A DNA stretch of 47,929 nucleotides from JADJOY01 sp016713535 [NCBI: Deltaproteobacteria bacterium] (GCA_016713535.1 JADJOY010000047.1:1-47929), one strand, 5' to 3'. Counted from the first letter of the stretch, positions 25,812 to 36,984 are shown. Notes: generated by a model from the letters alone, not told the origin. Made by a program: numbers and translations.

Positions 25812-26866
25812 TCAGCTCGGGCACTCGAGGGTCGGGAAGGTGCCCGGCGACGCGGTCGACGCGAGTCCCTCGAAGTAGCTCCCCGACCAGATCACCAAGC
25901 CGGTCTGGACGAGCGCGCCGCAGCGCGCCGCCGTCGCATCCGACTCCGCGAACGCGGTGGCGTTCGCCAGCACCGCCGCCTCCGAGACCAGCAGGTAGCC
26001 AGCGCTCAGGTCGAGGAGCGGCTGATACGCCGCGCCGGCGATCGAGCTGCCGCCGAGGATCCCCTCCCACACGCCACGCCCGGCGGCGACGGATCCCTCG
26101 CCGTAGCGCGCCACGCCGTCGGCGACCTCCTGCCAGGGTGCCGTCGGCGGCGTCGCGATCTTGCGCAGCGCCGGCGCGTACCGATCGAGGGTGGCGAGCT
26201 CGACGGCCGTGCCCCGGCACGCGAGGAATCCGTCACAGGAGATCGGGCTCGCCGCCTCGGGGCGATCGGGCGCCGGATTCTCGACGGCGACCTCGATGTA
26301 GCCGAGGTTGTAGCCGTAGAGCGTGAGCAGGAGCGGCAGGCTCGCGTGCGCGGCGTCGACGAGCTCGGCGGCGGGCGCGGTCCGTACGCTGTCGAGACGC
26401 TCCGCCGCGAGCTTCGCGAGCGCCGAGAACACCGTGTCGCCGAGGCCGAGGCCGACGACCGTGCCGCTCGCGCGGGCGGCGGCGCCGGCCGAGCTCTCCG
26501 CGAGCGAGTCGCGGAGCCAGATGCCGCCGAAGTAGCCCGAGACGTAGAGGTTCCCGAGCAACACCTCCGTGGGGAGCGCGGCGCCGTCGCAGATCCGGTC
26601 CACGGAATCGAGGGCGAGGTTGCCGAGATAGAAGTCGACGGCCGTGCCGCGCCCGCGGGTGGCGCGGCAGAAGCGCCCGGCGTCGTTCGCGAGCGCGGTC
26701 TCGTCGACGACGATCGAGGTGCCCTGCGCGTACGGGTAGGCCGGGATCGAGATCGTCGCCGGCACCACCGCGTCCGAGCCCGAGCCGCATCCGGTCGAAA
26801 CCGCGGCGAGCACGAGGCTCGCGAGCGGCAGCCACCTGCCGCGTCCTCTCGTAGACTCGCCGCCAT
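25812..26866 (-). CDS. Putative lipoprotein of unknown function (start uncertain)
   Basis: The product is about 340 aa. A hydrophobic segment (LPLASLVLAAVSTGC) ends in a near-lipobox STGC, followed by a Ser/Gly linker. The rest is Ala/Leu-rich with several Tyr-containing stretches (LYGYNLGYIEVAVEN, LYVSGYFGGIWL) and about six more cysteines. I recognise no family. The start is unresolved: the ATG at 26866 has the right position but is out of frame with the lipoprotein signal, so either a one-base error lies between 26835 and 26866 or a rare CTG (26831) is used. The C-terminus is firm. It is upstream of, and probably co-transcribed with, the GH38 gene, and its start abuts the divergent M61 peptidase start. 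Confidence 0.55.
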
Positions 26867-28668
26867 GGACGAGCGCGCCGTCGAATACCGAGTCTCGTGG
26901 CCCGAGCCCCACGCGCACCTCTTTCACGTCGACGCCTGGTTTCCCGGGCCGCTGCCCGAAGAGCTCAACCAGCTGCTGCCGGTGTGGAACCCCGGCTCGT
27001 ATCTGGTTCGCGAGTTTGCGCGGCAGGTGCGGGGCTTCCAAGCGGTCTCGGAGGGAGGCGCGGCGCTCGCGACGCGCAAGACCGGCAAGGCGTCGTGGCG
27101 CGTCTGCGGCGCCGCCGACGGCGTCCGCGTCCGGTACCAGGTGTTCGCCCACGAGCTCTCGGTTCGCACCAGCCACCTCGACGCCACGCACGCGTTCTGG
27201 AACGGCGTCACGCTGTTCGTGTACGCCGACGAGACCCGTCACCGCAAGGCCCGCCTCACCGTCGACGCGCCGGCGAGCTGGGCCGTCTCCTCGACGCTCC
27301 ACCGGACGGGCGACGGCGATCGCGACTGGTGGGCCGACGACTACGACCACCTCGTCGATTGCCCGGTGGAGGCCGGAACGCACCGGATCTCGCGCTTCGA
27401 GGTGGCCGGCATCCCGCACCAGGTCGCGGTGTGGGGCGACGGCAACCTCGACCTCGCGAGCCTGACCGAGGATTTGCGCACGCTGGTCGCGACCGCTGGC
27501 GAGGTGATGGGAGGGCTGCCGTACGAGCGCTACCTGTTCGTCGTGCACCTCTCGGAGAAGCGCGGCGGCGGGCTCCGAGCACCGCGACTCGTGCGTGCTC
27601 AACTATCCGCGCTTCGGGTTCCGGCCGCGGCGTGCCTACGAGGAGTTCCTGGATCTGGCGAGCCACGAGCTCTTCCACGTGTGGAACGTGAAGCGGATCC
27701 GGCCGACCCGCTTCGCGCCGTACGACTACACCCAGGAGAACGTGACCGATCTGCTGTGGGTGATGGAGGGCATCACCGACTACTACGCGCCTCTGGTGTG
27801 CCGTCGCGCCGGACTGGTGAGCGCCGAACGGTACCTGGAGATGCTCGGCGAGAGCCTCACCCAGCTCGCACGCACGCCCGGACGGGCCGTTCACTCGCTG
27901 GAGGAGGCGAGCCGCGACGCGTGGATCCGGCTCTACCGCGCCGACGAGGACACGCCCAACACGAGTGTCTCGTACTACCTCAAGGGTCACGTGGTGGCGG
28001 CCATGCTGGACCTCGAGATCCGCGCGCGCAGCGGTGACCGTGCGACGCTCGACACGGTGATGCGGGGCCTCGCCGCCGACGCGCGTTGCGGTGGCACCAT
28101 CCCCGAGGGTGGCTTCGGGGACGTGGTCCGGCGCCACGCGGGCGTGGACGTCGAGGACCTCCTCGACGCGTACGTTCGCTCGACGGTGGAGATCGACGCC
28201 GCGGGCCACCTGGCACTCGCGGGCCTCCACGCGGCCGCGCGGCCCCGCGAAGGGACCGACGACCGAGGCGGCCGACCACCCACCACGCCCGCCGCGGGTG
28301 AGCCCGCGCACGCCGCGCGCCCCCATCTCGGGGCCAGCTTCCGTGAGGAGGGCGGCCGCGTGACCGTGGCGTTCGTCGCGAACGGCGGACCGGCCGAGCG
28401 CCACGGACTCTACGCCGGCGACGAGATCGTGGCCGCGTGCGGGTACCGGGTGAGCGACGTCCGCGGTCTCGACGCACGCCTCGCCGAGGTGGGGGTGGGC
28501 GAGCGGGTGACCCTCGTGGTCTTCCGGCGCGACCGCCTCGAGCACGTCGACGTCGTGCTCGGGCGCCGGCCCGCGGACACGTGGTGGATCGAAGCGGCGC
28601 GCGAGCCGAGCGCGGAACGAGCCGCCCGCTACGCCGCGTGGCTCGCGGCGCCTCATCCGGGGCGCTGA
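26865..28668 (+). CDS. M61-family aminopeptidase with PDZ domain (one frameshift)
   Basis: This is a member of the glycyl-aminopeptidase M61 family, about 600 aa when restored. The N-terminal beta domain begins VEYRVSWPEPHAHLFHVDAW and includes WNPGSYLVREFAR. The zinc site SHELFHVWNVKRIRP (HExxH) and the third ligand Glu in LLWVMEGITDYY are intact. A C-terminal PDZ domain reads NGGPAERHGLYAGDEIVA. The frame breaks near 27577: GGGLRAPRLV should be GGGLEHRDSCVLNYPRF, restored by removing one C from CTCCGAG. No signal peptide is visible, so it is likely cytoplasmic. The gene diverges from the lipoprotein gene with no space between start codons. Confidence 0.88.
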
Positions 28669-28776
28669 TCCGTGGTCGCGCTCGACCTCGTTGCGGGGGG
28701 GGCCGGGGCGTGGTAATCGACCGCGGAGAGTGGTGGAAGGACCTCGCCGCTCGGCCGAGCCGCAGGTGACTCCGAG

Positions 28777-30645
28777 ATGAAGTGCCTACTCGTCGAGGAC
28801 CACGATGACGTCCGGCGCTTGATCGCGGAGCTCATCGGGGAGCGAGGGCACGAGGTCGAGGGGTACGCGGCCGGCGAGCCGGCGTTCGGCGCGTATCTCG
28901 ACTCGTTCCACGAGCTGGTGTTCCTCGATCTCAACCTCCCCGACGGCGATGGCCTCGACATCTGCCGCCGGATCCGCTCCCATCCCCGGGGCGCGCACAC
29001 CGTGGTCGTCGTGCTCACCGGTCGCGGTGGCCCGGAGGACGTGGCGCGGGCGCTGGACGCGGGCGCCGACGATTTCATCTCGAAGCCGGTGCTGAGCCGC
29101 GACTTCCGGGTGCGCCTCACGATCGCCGAGCGGCAGGCCGTGGTGCGGGGCGACCGGGCGCGCGCCGAGCACGAGCGCAACACGCTCAACGCGGTGCTCG
29201 AGGCCGCCGTCGAGGGCGTCGTGCGGGTCGGGCTCGATGGTCGCATCGTCGAGGTGAACGAGACCTACGCGCGGATGCTCGGGCACCGCGCCGAGGACCT
29301 CCTCGAGCGCGGGGCCGAGCTGGGCGTGATCGACGACGATCTCGCGCTCGTGGCCCAGGCGGCCGACAGCATGTTGCTCGCCGGTTGGTCGGAAGCCGAG
29401 GTCCGGGCGCACCGCCCCGACGGCTCGCTCGTCCACCTGGGGCTGACGTTCGTTCCGGTGTGGGACCGCGGCGGAGAGGCCTCCGGTCACTACCGCATCG
29501 TCAAGGACATCACCGAGCGCAAGATCGCCGAGGAGCGGATCTGGCGTGACTCGGCGTTCCTGCGCTCGGTGGTCGAGAACATCCCGGACATGATCTTCGT
29601 GAAGGACGCACGCGAGCTGCGGTTCGTGCGTTTCAACCGCGCCGGTGAGGAGCTGCTCGGGTTCAGGCGCGAGGACCTGCTGGGCAAGAACGACTACGAC
29701 CTCTTCCCGACGGAGGAGGCGGACTTCTTCACCGCCAAGGACCGCGAAGTGCTCACTGGCCGCAGGGTCGTCGACATCCCCGAGGAGCCGATCCACACGC
29801 GCTCGTACGGCGCCCGTACCCTTCACACCAAGAAGATCCCGATCCTCGACGAGGACGGAGTGCCGCAGTACCTGCTGGGGATCTCGGAGGACGTGACCGA
29901 GCGCAAGCGCGCCGAGTCGGCGCTGCTCGCGGCCTCTCGCCTCGAGGCGACCGCGACGCTCGCCGGGGGAGTCGCCCACGACTTCAACAACCTGATGGCG
30001 GTGGTGCTGAGCACCACCGACCTGCTGCGTGACGTGGTGAGCGGAGACGTCACCGGCAACGAGCTGATCGACGAGATCGCGGCACTCGCACGCAAGGGTG
30101 GCGGGCTCGCCCGTCAGATGCTGGCGTTCGCGCGCGGCGGCACGACGCAGCTCGAGGTCGTCGATCTCAACGCCGTGGTGCGCGAGATCGTCGGCCTCCA
30201 GTTCCGTGCCCCGCCGCCGGGCGTGCGGATCGAGCAGCGGCTCGCCGTGGACCTGTGGCCGATCGCCGCCGATCCGACGCAGATGGGGCAGGTGGTGATG
30301 AACCTCTGCACCAACGGCGTCGAGGCGCTCGAAGGCGCCGGCCGGCTGCGGATCGAGACGAGGAACCGCGAGCTCGACCTCGCGCAGGCGCTCGAGGCGG
30401 AGCTGGCCGAAGGTCCGTACGTCGAGCTCGTCGTCGAGGACTCGGGCGGCGGACTGGACGAGGAAACCCGGGCTCACGTGTTCGAGCCGTTCTTCACCAC
30501 CAAGTTCCAGGGCCGCGGTCTCGGCCTGTCGGTGGTGTACGGGATCGTCCGCGCGCTGGGCGGGAACATCCTCGTCGAGAGCGCACCCGGGCGGGGAAGC
30601 CAGTTCCGGGTCCTGGTGCCGGCGCAGCTCGACGAAGCGGGCTAG
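28777..30645 (+). CDS. Hybrid sensor histidine kinase: REC-PAS-PAS-HisKA-HATPase
   Basis: A 622-aa soluble kinase. An N-terminal receiver (about residues 1-120) has the acidic pair in LLVEDHDD, the phospho-Asp in LVFLDLNLPDGDGL and the Lys in FISKPVL. Two PAS domains follow (about 130-250 with VRVGLDGRIVEVNETYARML, and 260-385 with FVRFNRAGEELLGF and DITERK ends). The HisKA box is LAGGVAHDFNNLMAV with the phospho-His. The ATPase has N-box VMNLCTNGVEAL, G1 VEDSGGGLDEE and G2 GRGLGLSVVYG. With a receiver in front and no membrane segment, it probably relays signals from another kinase or senses a cytoplasmic cue. The ATG has AGGTGA at 8 nt. No response regulator gene is adjacent. Confidence 0.92.
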   Translation: MKCLLVEDHDDVRRLIAELIGERGHEVEGYAAGEPAFGAYLDSFHELVFLDLNLPDGDGLDICRRIRSHPRGAHTVVVVLTGRGGPEDVARALDAGADDFISKPVLSRDFRVRLTIAERQAVVRGDRARAEHERNTLNAVLEAAVEGVVRVGLDGRIVEVNETYARMLGHRAEDLLERGAELGVIDDDLALVAQAADSMLLAGWSEAEVRAHRPDGSLVHLGLTFVPVWDRGGEASGHYRIVKDITERKIAEERIWRDSAFLRSVVENIPDMIFVKDARELRFVRFNRAGEELLGFRREDLLGKNDYDLFPTEEADFFTAKDREVLTGRRVVDIPEEPIHTRSYGARTLHTKKIPILDEDGVPQYLLGISEDVTERKRAESALLAASRLEATATLAGGVAHDFNNLMAVVLSTTDLLRDVVSGDVTGNELIDEIAALARKGGGLARQMLAFARGGTTQLEVVDLNAVVREIVGLQFRAPPPGVRIEQRLAVDLWPIAADPTQMGQVVMNLCTNGVEALEGAGRLRIETRNRELDLAQALEAELAEGPYVELVVEDSGGGLDEETRAHVFEPFFTTKFQGRGLGLSVVYGIVRALGGNILVESAPGRGSQFRVLVPAQLDEAG

Positions 30646-31038
30646 CGAGCGATCGCACGAGCGCGAGCCGAGTGCCTCGGGGGTGAGCGCCGCGCGGGAT
30701 CGCGGCGCCGACGAAGCACGGCGCCGTTGGCGCCTGCCCTCCAGCGGGCGGGGGGCTGGACCGTGCTCTCGAGGGCAAAGCCACTCGGCCGACTCGCGCC
30801 ACGAACGGACTCGTCACCTCGCGCGTCGCAGCGAGCCCGTGAAGGAATCGAGCGAGAGCGAAGCGCCGCGGGGGGACGGAGCCCCCCGCGCTACGAAGAC
30901 CCTCGTAGCGACGGGGGTTCCATCCCCCGTCGCCGGGCCCACACGGCTTCCGAGAGTAACCCGGATGGAGGGATCCACAGCCTCGGCGGGACGGCGGCGA
31001 AGGATCGAGGGGCCGAAGGCCCCGTGCCGTCCAGCGGG
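30646..31038. repeat. Intergenic space filled with dispersed palindromic repeats
   Basis: No gene is supported between the kinase and purA. It contains the GAGTGCCTCGGGGGTG motif (30661-30688; also at 18452-18483) and a diverged GCGAAGCG-type copy at 30852-30879. The second three-hairpin element (30867-30933) has hairpin A 30867-30875/30882-30890, CTACGA/TCGTAG at 30891-30896/30903-30908 and hairpin B 30908-30917/30924-30933. Two copies of CCAGCGGGCGGGGGGCTGGA lie at 30743-30762 and 31031-31050; the latter is part of the purA terminator. Confidence 0.75.
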
Positions 31039-31061
31039 CGGGGGGCTGGAACAGCCCCCCG
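31039..31061 (-). terminator. Terminator-like hairpin after purA
   Basis: CGGGGGGCT (31039-31047) and AGCCCCCCG (31053-31061) form a perfect 9-bp stem 6 bp from the purA stop. The stem is identical to that after ettA (18510-18531). No T-run follows. Confidence 0.55.
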
Positions 31062-31067
31062 AGAAAC

Positions 31068-32363
<1,296 letters not shown>

Positions 32364-32408
32364 GGTCCGCTCCTGCGAGCGCGCGCCGCCCGGGCGCGCG
32401 CGGTTGAG

Positions 32409-33998
32409 TCAGTGGCCGAGCTTGACCTGCGTGGCGGAGACGATCGCGGGCTGCTTGCGGATGAGCTCGAGCACGTCCTTCGGTACCTCCGCGTCGACGT
32501 GGAAGAGGCTCACCGCGCGGCCGCTCTTCTTGTCCCGTCCGAGCTCGAGGCCGGCGATGTTGATGCCCTTCTCGCCGAGGACCGTGCCGAGGCGTCCGAC
32601 CACGCCGGGGACGTCCTGGTTCTGGAGTACGACGATGTTGCCGTCGAGCACGCCTTCCAGGAAGAAGTCGTTGAAGCGCACGAGCCGCGGGTTGCCTTTG
32701 CCGAGGACCGCGCCGGCGACACGTGCCGTGCCCTTGGTGGTGGTGACGACGACCTGGATGAGGTTGCTGAAGTCGAGGTCACGTGACGCCTTGCTCTCGC
32801 TCACGCGCACGCCCCGCTCGCGAGCCACCACCGGCGCGCTGACGTCGTTCACGACCCGGTCGAGGAGCGGCGCGAGCAGCCCGCGCAGCACGGCGTTGGT
32901 CAGCGCGGCGGTGTTGAGCTCGCGCGCGTCGCCCAGGTACTCGACCGCGATCTCGCGGGGCGCGTCCTCGAGCGTCTGCCCGAGGAACCCTCCGAGCCGC
33001 TCGGCCAGCGTGAGATAGGGACGCAGCCGTGGCAGCTCGTCGGCGCTCACCGATGGCACGTTCACGGCGTTGCGGATCTCGCCCTTGAGCAGGAAGTCGC
33101 GGATCTGCTCGGAGACCTGGTACGCGACCTTCTCGGCGGCCTCCTCGGTGGCGGCGCCGAGGTGCGGCGTGCAGATCACGTTGTCGAGGGCGAGCAGCGG
33201 GTGATCCTTGGGCGGCGGCTCCTCGACGAACACGTCGAGGGCGGCACCGCCGACCTTGCCGCTCTGGATGGCCTCGACGAGTGCGGCCTCGTCCACGATG
33301 CCGCCGCGCGCGGCGTTGATGACGAGGACACCGTCCTTCATCTTCGCGAACGTCTCGCGGTTGATGATGCCCTTGGTCTCGTCGGTGAGCGGGGTGTGGA
33401 CCGTCACGATGTCGGCGCGGCGGAAGAGCTCGTCGAGCTCCACGAAGTCGACGCCGATCTTCTCGGCCGCCTCGCGGTTCAGGAACGGGTCGAACCCGAT
33501 CACCTGCATCTTGAGGCCGCGCGCGCGGTCGGCCACCACGCGGCCGATGTTGCCGAGGCCGATGACGCCGAGCGTCTTGCCCATGATCTCCATGCCGGTG
33601 AGCTTCTTCTTGGCCCACTCGCCGCGCTTCATCGTCATGGTGCCCTGGGGGATCTTGCGGGCCAGGGACAGCATCAGGCTGATGGCGTGCTCGCCCGTCG
33701 TGACCGTGTTTCCACCAGGGGTGTTCATGACGACGATGCCGCGCTCATTGGCCGCCGCGACGTCGATGTTGTCGACGCCCACGCCCGCGCGGCCGATCAC
33801 GCGCAGCTTGGCCGCGGCCGCGATCACCTCGCGCGTCACCTTGGTCTCGCTGCGGACCACGAGGGCCTCGGCGTCCGCGATCTCCGCGAGCAGCGCTTCC
33901 TTGGCCAGGCCCACCTTGTTCACCACCTCGAAGCCGCCGGCGTCGCGCAGCAGGCCGAGGCCCTTGTCGGAGAGACGGTCGGTCACCAGTACTTTCAC
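32409..33998 (-). CDS. serA: D-3-phosphoglycerate dehydrogenase
   Basis: A 529-aa type I enzyme oxidising 3-phosphoglycerate to 3-phosphohydroxypyruvate, the first step of serine synthesis. The catalytic/NAD part (residues 1-310) has GRAGVGVDNIDV, the Rossmann motif GLGNIGRVVADRA, NAARGGIVDEAAL (Arg) and CTPHLGAATEEA (His). The intervening ASB domain follows (about 320-450) and a C-terminal ACT domain (about 455-529; VLQNQDVPGVVGRLG) that in related enzymes binds serine for feedback control. The start is GTG 33998 with AGGTGA 6 nt upstream. It lies between a class V aminotransferase and purA, spacings 87 and 45 bp. Confidence 0.96.
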   Translation of the reverse strand: MKVLVTDRLSDKGLGLLRDAGGFEVVNKVGLAKEALLAEIADAEALVVRSETKVTREVIAAAAKLRVIGRAGVGVDNIDVAAANERGIVVMNTPGGNTVTTGEHAISLMLSLARKIPQGTMTMKRGEWAKKKLTGMEIMGKTLGVIGLGNIGRVVADRARGLKMQVIGFDPFLNREAAEKIGVDFVELDELFRRADIVTVHTPLTDETKGIINRETFAKMKDGVLVINAARGGIVDEAALVEAIQSGKVGGAALDVFVEEPPPKDHPLLALDNVICTPHLGAATEEAAEKVAYQVSEQIRDFLLKGEIRNAVNVPSVSADELPRLRPYLTLAERLGGFLGQTLEDAPREIAVEYLGDARELNTAALTNAVLRGLLAPLLDRVVNDVSAPVVARERGVRVSESKASRDLDFSNLIQVVVTTTKGTARVAGAVLGKGNPRLVRFNDFFLEGVLDGNIVVLQNQDVPGVVGRLGTVLGEKGINIAGLELGRDKKSGRAVSLFHVDAEVPKDVLELIRKQPAIVSATQVKLGH

Positions 33999-34085
33999 GA
34001 TGTCACCTCGCGGAGAGTGGGTTCCCTGAGCACGCGCTCGAGAAGGTGGGGGAGCGAACCGTCGCGGGTTCGTCGATCGGTCACT

Positions 34086-35261
34086 TCAGTCGGGCCTCGA
34101 CCGTCCGGCTGCCATGGCCGCTTCGCTGCCCAGGACGCGCTGCGCCGCGGTCACCGCCACGCCGAGCGTCCCGCTGCGGCCCTCGGCGGCGAGGGCGAGC
34201 TCGAGCGCGCCCGCGATCGCCAGCACGTCGAACCGGTCAACATAGCCCAGGTGCCCGATGCGGAGGATGCGTCCCTTGAGGTCGCCCTGTCCGCCCGACA
34301 CCACGATGCCGTGGTCGTCGCGAAGCCGGCGTACCAGCGCCGCCGCATCCACGCCAGCCGGGGCGAACGTCGCGGTGAGGGCCGGGCTCGGCGAATCGGC
34401 CGCGACCAGGCGAAAGCCGAGCGCCACGAGAGCGGCGCGCGTGGCGGCGGCGAGGACCGCCTGACGGGCGTAGGCGGCGTCGAGCCCCTCGGCGTGCAGC
34501 CGGTCCAGGACGTCGCTGAGGCCCAGCACCAGGGAGATCGCTGGAGTCCACGCTGTCTGACCCTTGGTCTGGGTGTCACGTTCACGCCGCAGGTCGAAGT
34601 AAAAGCGCGGCAGCCGCGCCCGCTCGCTCATCGCCCATGCCTTGTCGCTGAGCGCGATGAAGGCGAGCCCGGGCGGGATCATGAACGCCTTCTGCGATCC
34701 TGCGATCAGGACGTCGATTCCCCACTCGTCCATCGGCATCGGCAGCACACCGACCGCCGTGATGCCGTCGACGACGAGCGCCACGTCGGGGCGGTCGCGA
34801 GTGAGCGCGGCGAGCTCCCGGACCGGGTGGAGCACGCCGGTCGAGGTCTCGGTCGCCTGCACGAACACCGCGCGAGCATTCGGGTGGGCGTCGAGGGCGC
34901 GCTCCACCGCGAGCGGGTCGACGCTCTGGCCCCAGGGTACGTCGATCGGGACCTCCTGGCAGCCGTGGACGGCGAGCAGCTCGCTCCAGCGCTCGCCGAA
35001 CTTCCCGCCGCGCACCGTGATGGCCAGGTCGCCCGGCGAGAGCAGGTTCACCACCGAGGCTTCCATCGCGCCCGTGCCCGAGCACGTGAGGACCAGCACG
35101 TCACCGCGGGTGCCGAACACCGGCGCGAGCTGCGCTCGGACCCGTTCGAGGACGGCTCGGAACGCGCTACCGCGGTGGTGGGGCAGCGGCACCGCCATCG
35201 CGAGGGCGGTCTCGGCTGCGACCGGAGTGGGGCCGGGCGCCAGCAGGCGATACTTGTTCAT
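34086..35261 (-). CDS. Class V aminotransferase, probable serine pathway (SerC-like function)
   Basis: A 391-aa PLP enzyme of the alanine-glyoxylate / serine-pyruvate aminotransferase family. It shows LLAPGPTPV at the start, HHRGSAFRAVLERV, LTCSGTGAMEASVVNLL, VDGITAVGVLPMPMDEWGID and the PLP lysine in IAGSQKAFMIPPGLAF. Position right before serA strongly suggests that it transaminates 3-phosphohydroxypyruvate to phosphoserine, as proposed for similar serA-linked enzymes in lineages lacking canonical SerC. Serine-glyoxylate activity remains possible. The ATG has no clear ribosome site. A 75-bp gap separates it from the lipoprotein gene upstream; it is probably in one transcript with serA and purA. 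Confidence 0.87.
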   Translation of the reverse strand: MNKYRLLAPGPTPVAAETALAMAVPLPHHRGSAFRAVLERVRAQLAPVFGTRGDVLVLTCSGTGAMEASVVNLLSPGDLAITVRGGKFGERWSELLAVHGCQEVPIDVPWGQSVDPLAVERALDAHPNARAVFVQATETSTGVLHPVRELAALTRDRPDVALVVDGITAVGVLPMPMDEWGIDVLIAGSQKAFMIPPGLAFIALSDKAWAMSERARLPRFYFDLRRERDTQTKGQTAWTPAISLVLGLSDVLDRLHAEGLDAAYARQAVLAAATRAALVALGFRLVAADSPSPALTATFAPAGVDAAALVRRLRDDHGIVVSGGQGDLKGRILRIGHLGYVDRFDVLAIAGALELALAAEGRSGTLGVAVTAAQRVLGSEAAMAAGRSRPD

Positions 35262-35336
35262 GCGCAGGTGGGGTGCCGCGCGCCAGCCGGGGGGTGGGCG
35301 CGGAGGCGCGCTAACCTAGCGGGTGAGCGACAAAAG

Positions 35337-36119
35337 TCAACCGTCCCCGGCACGCTCCGGCGGACCACCCTCGGGGGTGCGGGGCGTCGCCGCCGAAGCT
35401 GCCGCAGCAACTCGCGCGAGCCCGTCCAGGTCGAGTGCCGAGGCCAGCACGGTGAGCGATTCGGGGTCGACCCCGGACGTGGCGCGCGCCGCGACCAGGA
35501 GCCGATCCCCGACGAGCACGTGGAGCGTGTGCGCGACCTGGCCCCGGGGGACGGGTGGGCTCGCCGGGGACGAACGGACCCCGGGGAACGAGCCGACGTC
35601 GAGGGCGTGGAAGCGTCCCCCGGATGACGAGGCCGCCGCGGTGGCTCGCTCCACTTCGAAGGCGGCGAGGAGCTCGGGCGAGCCCGCCGGATCGATGATC
35701 TCGAGCCAGATCGAGCCGTCGCCGGCCGTCACCTCACGCGACACGATCTCGTAGGCACGGCCCTGGAAGGTCGCGCGGCGCGCCGTGACTTCCCCGGCAC
35801 CGGGGTCGTCGAGCGACGCGAGGAAGGGCGCGAGCACCTCGGGCGCGAGGGGAGCGGGGCGCTCGCCGACCTTGCGCAGGAGCGTCCGGCCACGGGCGGC
35901 CAGCTCGCCGAGGCGCGCGCGTTCGGCGGCCGAGCCACTCGCCACCGGCGGAAGCTCGGCGAGCTGGTGGTCGAGATCGCGCCGCAGCGTGGCGAGTGCC
36001 TCGTGCGCCGACGCCGGCGGAGGGAGGCGCGTCGAGTCGCGGGTGCACCCGAGCGCGAGGGGCACGCCCACCAGCACCGCGGCGACGAACCGGCACCGTG
36101 AGCGCCGAGCACCGTTCAC
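35337..36119 (-). CDS. Lipoprotein of unknown function
   Basis: A 260-aa protein. The N-terminus is a signal with basic residues (ARRSRCR), a hydrophobic core (FVAAVLVGVPLA) and the lipobox LGC (ALGC, about Cys24). The mature part has a helical region (LRRDLDHQLAELPP, ERARLGELAARGRTLLRKV) followed by a beta-rich domain (GRAYEIVSREV, GSIWLEIIDPAGS, HTLHVLVGDRLLVAARA). I recognise no family. The start is GTG 36119, which overlaps the macro-domain gene stop as GTGA, so translation is probably coupled. As a secreted protein made from an operon of cytoplasmic enzymes and a site-2 protease, it may be unrelated in function. Confidence 0.72.
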   Translation of the reverse strand: MNGARRSRCRFVAAVLVGVPLALGCTRDSTRLPPPASAHEALATLRRDLDHQLAELPPVASGSAAERARLGELAARGRTLLRKVGERPAPLAPEVLAPFLASLDDPGAGEVTARRATFQGRAYEIVSREVTAGDGSIWLEIIDPAGSPELLAAFEVERATAAASSSGGRFHALDVGSFPGVRSSPASPPVPRGQVAHTLHVLVGDRLLVAARATSGVDPESLTVLASALDLDGLARVAAAASAATPRTPEGGPPERAGDG

Positions 36120-36691
36120 GAGGCGCTCGGACCGCTCTCGGGGCCGCCGCACGCGAGGGCCGAGAGCGCGGTTCGGTACGTGGCCAGGGTGGTCTCCGCG
36201 AACAGCACGAACCGCACCTGGGTGATCGACGTCTCCCCCATGAGGTGATCGCGGACCGTGCGCAGCGCGACGTCCGCGGCGGCGGGCTCGGGATAGCCGT
36301 AGGCGCCGGTGGAGATGGAAGGGAAGGCGAGCGAGCGCAGCCCATGTTCGTCCGCGAGACGCAAGCTCGAACGGTAGGCCGATGCGAGGAGCTCCGCCTC
36401 GCCTCGCGCGCCGCCGTGCCACACCGGACCGACGGCGTGGATCACGTAGCGGCACGCGAGCCGCCCGGCGTTCGTGATCACGGCGTGTCCCGGCGGGCAG
36501 GTGCCGGTGCTCGCGCGGAGCTGCTTGCAGGCCTCGAGGATCTCGGGCCCCCCGGCGCGATGGATCGCGCCGTCGACGCCTCCACCGCCGAGGAGCGACG
36601 AATTCGCGGCATTGACGATCGCGTCGGTGGTCTCGTGCGTGATGTCGCCGCGGGTGAGCTCGATCACCCTGGCGCCGATCGCGGCCTTCAT
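36116..36691 (-). CDS. Macro-domain protein (ADP-ribose / O-acetyl-ADP-ribose binding)
   Basis: A 191-aa protein consisting almost wholly of one macro domain. Signature segments: TDAIVNAANSSLLGGGGVDG (the ADP-ribose pyrophosphate loop, with Asn and Asp of active deacetylases), IHRAGGPEILEAC, CRYVIHAVGPVW, LAFPSISTGAYGYP (second loop). The pattern is that of MacroD / YmdB-type enzymes that hydrolyse O-acetyl-ADP-ribose or remove ADP-ribose from acidic residues. The C-terminus adds about 10 Gly/Pro/Ser residues. The ATG at 36691 has GGAGG 5 nt upstream and overlaps the DUF3343 stop as ATGA; its own stop overlaps the lipoprotein start, so all three are translationally coupled. Confidence 0.9.
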   Translation of the reverse strand: MKAAIGARVIELTRGDITHETTDAIVNAANSSLLGGGGVDGAIHRAGGPEILEACKQLRASTGTCPPGHAVITNAGRLACRYVIHAVGPVWHGGARGEAELLASAYRSSLRLADEHGLRSLAFPSISTGAYGYPEPAAADVALRTVRDHLMGETSITQVRFVLFAETTLATYRTALSALACGGPESGPSAS

Positions 36692-36984
36692 GGCGCCTCC
36701 GGGCCGGCCGAGGGACGGTGCGTCGGGAGCTCGGCGCGCTGGTAGCGAGCACCGTCCGAGCACCACAGCTCGGCGAGGTCCGGGCCGCCGTCGAGGACAG
36801 CCCGCACATGGCCGAGCTCGTCGGCGGGAAACGCGATCGCCAGCCCGCAGCTCGACGTGAGCGGCCGCGGTGTCGGCATCAGTCGGTGACGGGCACGGGC
36901 GACGCGGAGCGCCTCTTCGGCGGCCATCACGCGGTGCAGGCCGTGGAAGATCGCGACGTGAGTCCCGGGCGCGAGTGCCTTCAT
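36688..36984 (-). CDS. DUF3343-family protein (putative Se/S carrier-like)
   Basis: A 98-aa protein matching the DUF3343 pattern: an N-terminal strand (VAIFHGLHRVMAAEEAL), then the core MPTPRPLTSSCGLAIAF with the conserved Pro-Thr-Pro-Arg and the Ser-Ser-Cys-Gly motif, followed by an alternating helix/strand end. Family members are described as putative selenium or sulfur carriers because of the invariant cysteine. This is a family name, not a demonstrated role here. The ATG lies 3 nt after the site-2 protease stop and its own stop overlaps the macro-domain ATG. Confidence 0.82.
   Translation of the reverse strand: MKALAPGTHVAIFHGLHRVMAAEEALRVARARHRLMPTPRPLTSSCGLAIAFPADELGHVRAVLDGGPDLAELWCSDGARYQRAELPTHRPSAGPEAP

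Noticed and set aside
36688-36984. A selenium-metabolism locus suggested by the DUF3343 name
   Set aside because: No selD, selA/B or selenocysteine tRNA is present and the family name is only a prediction.
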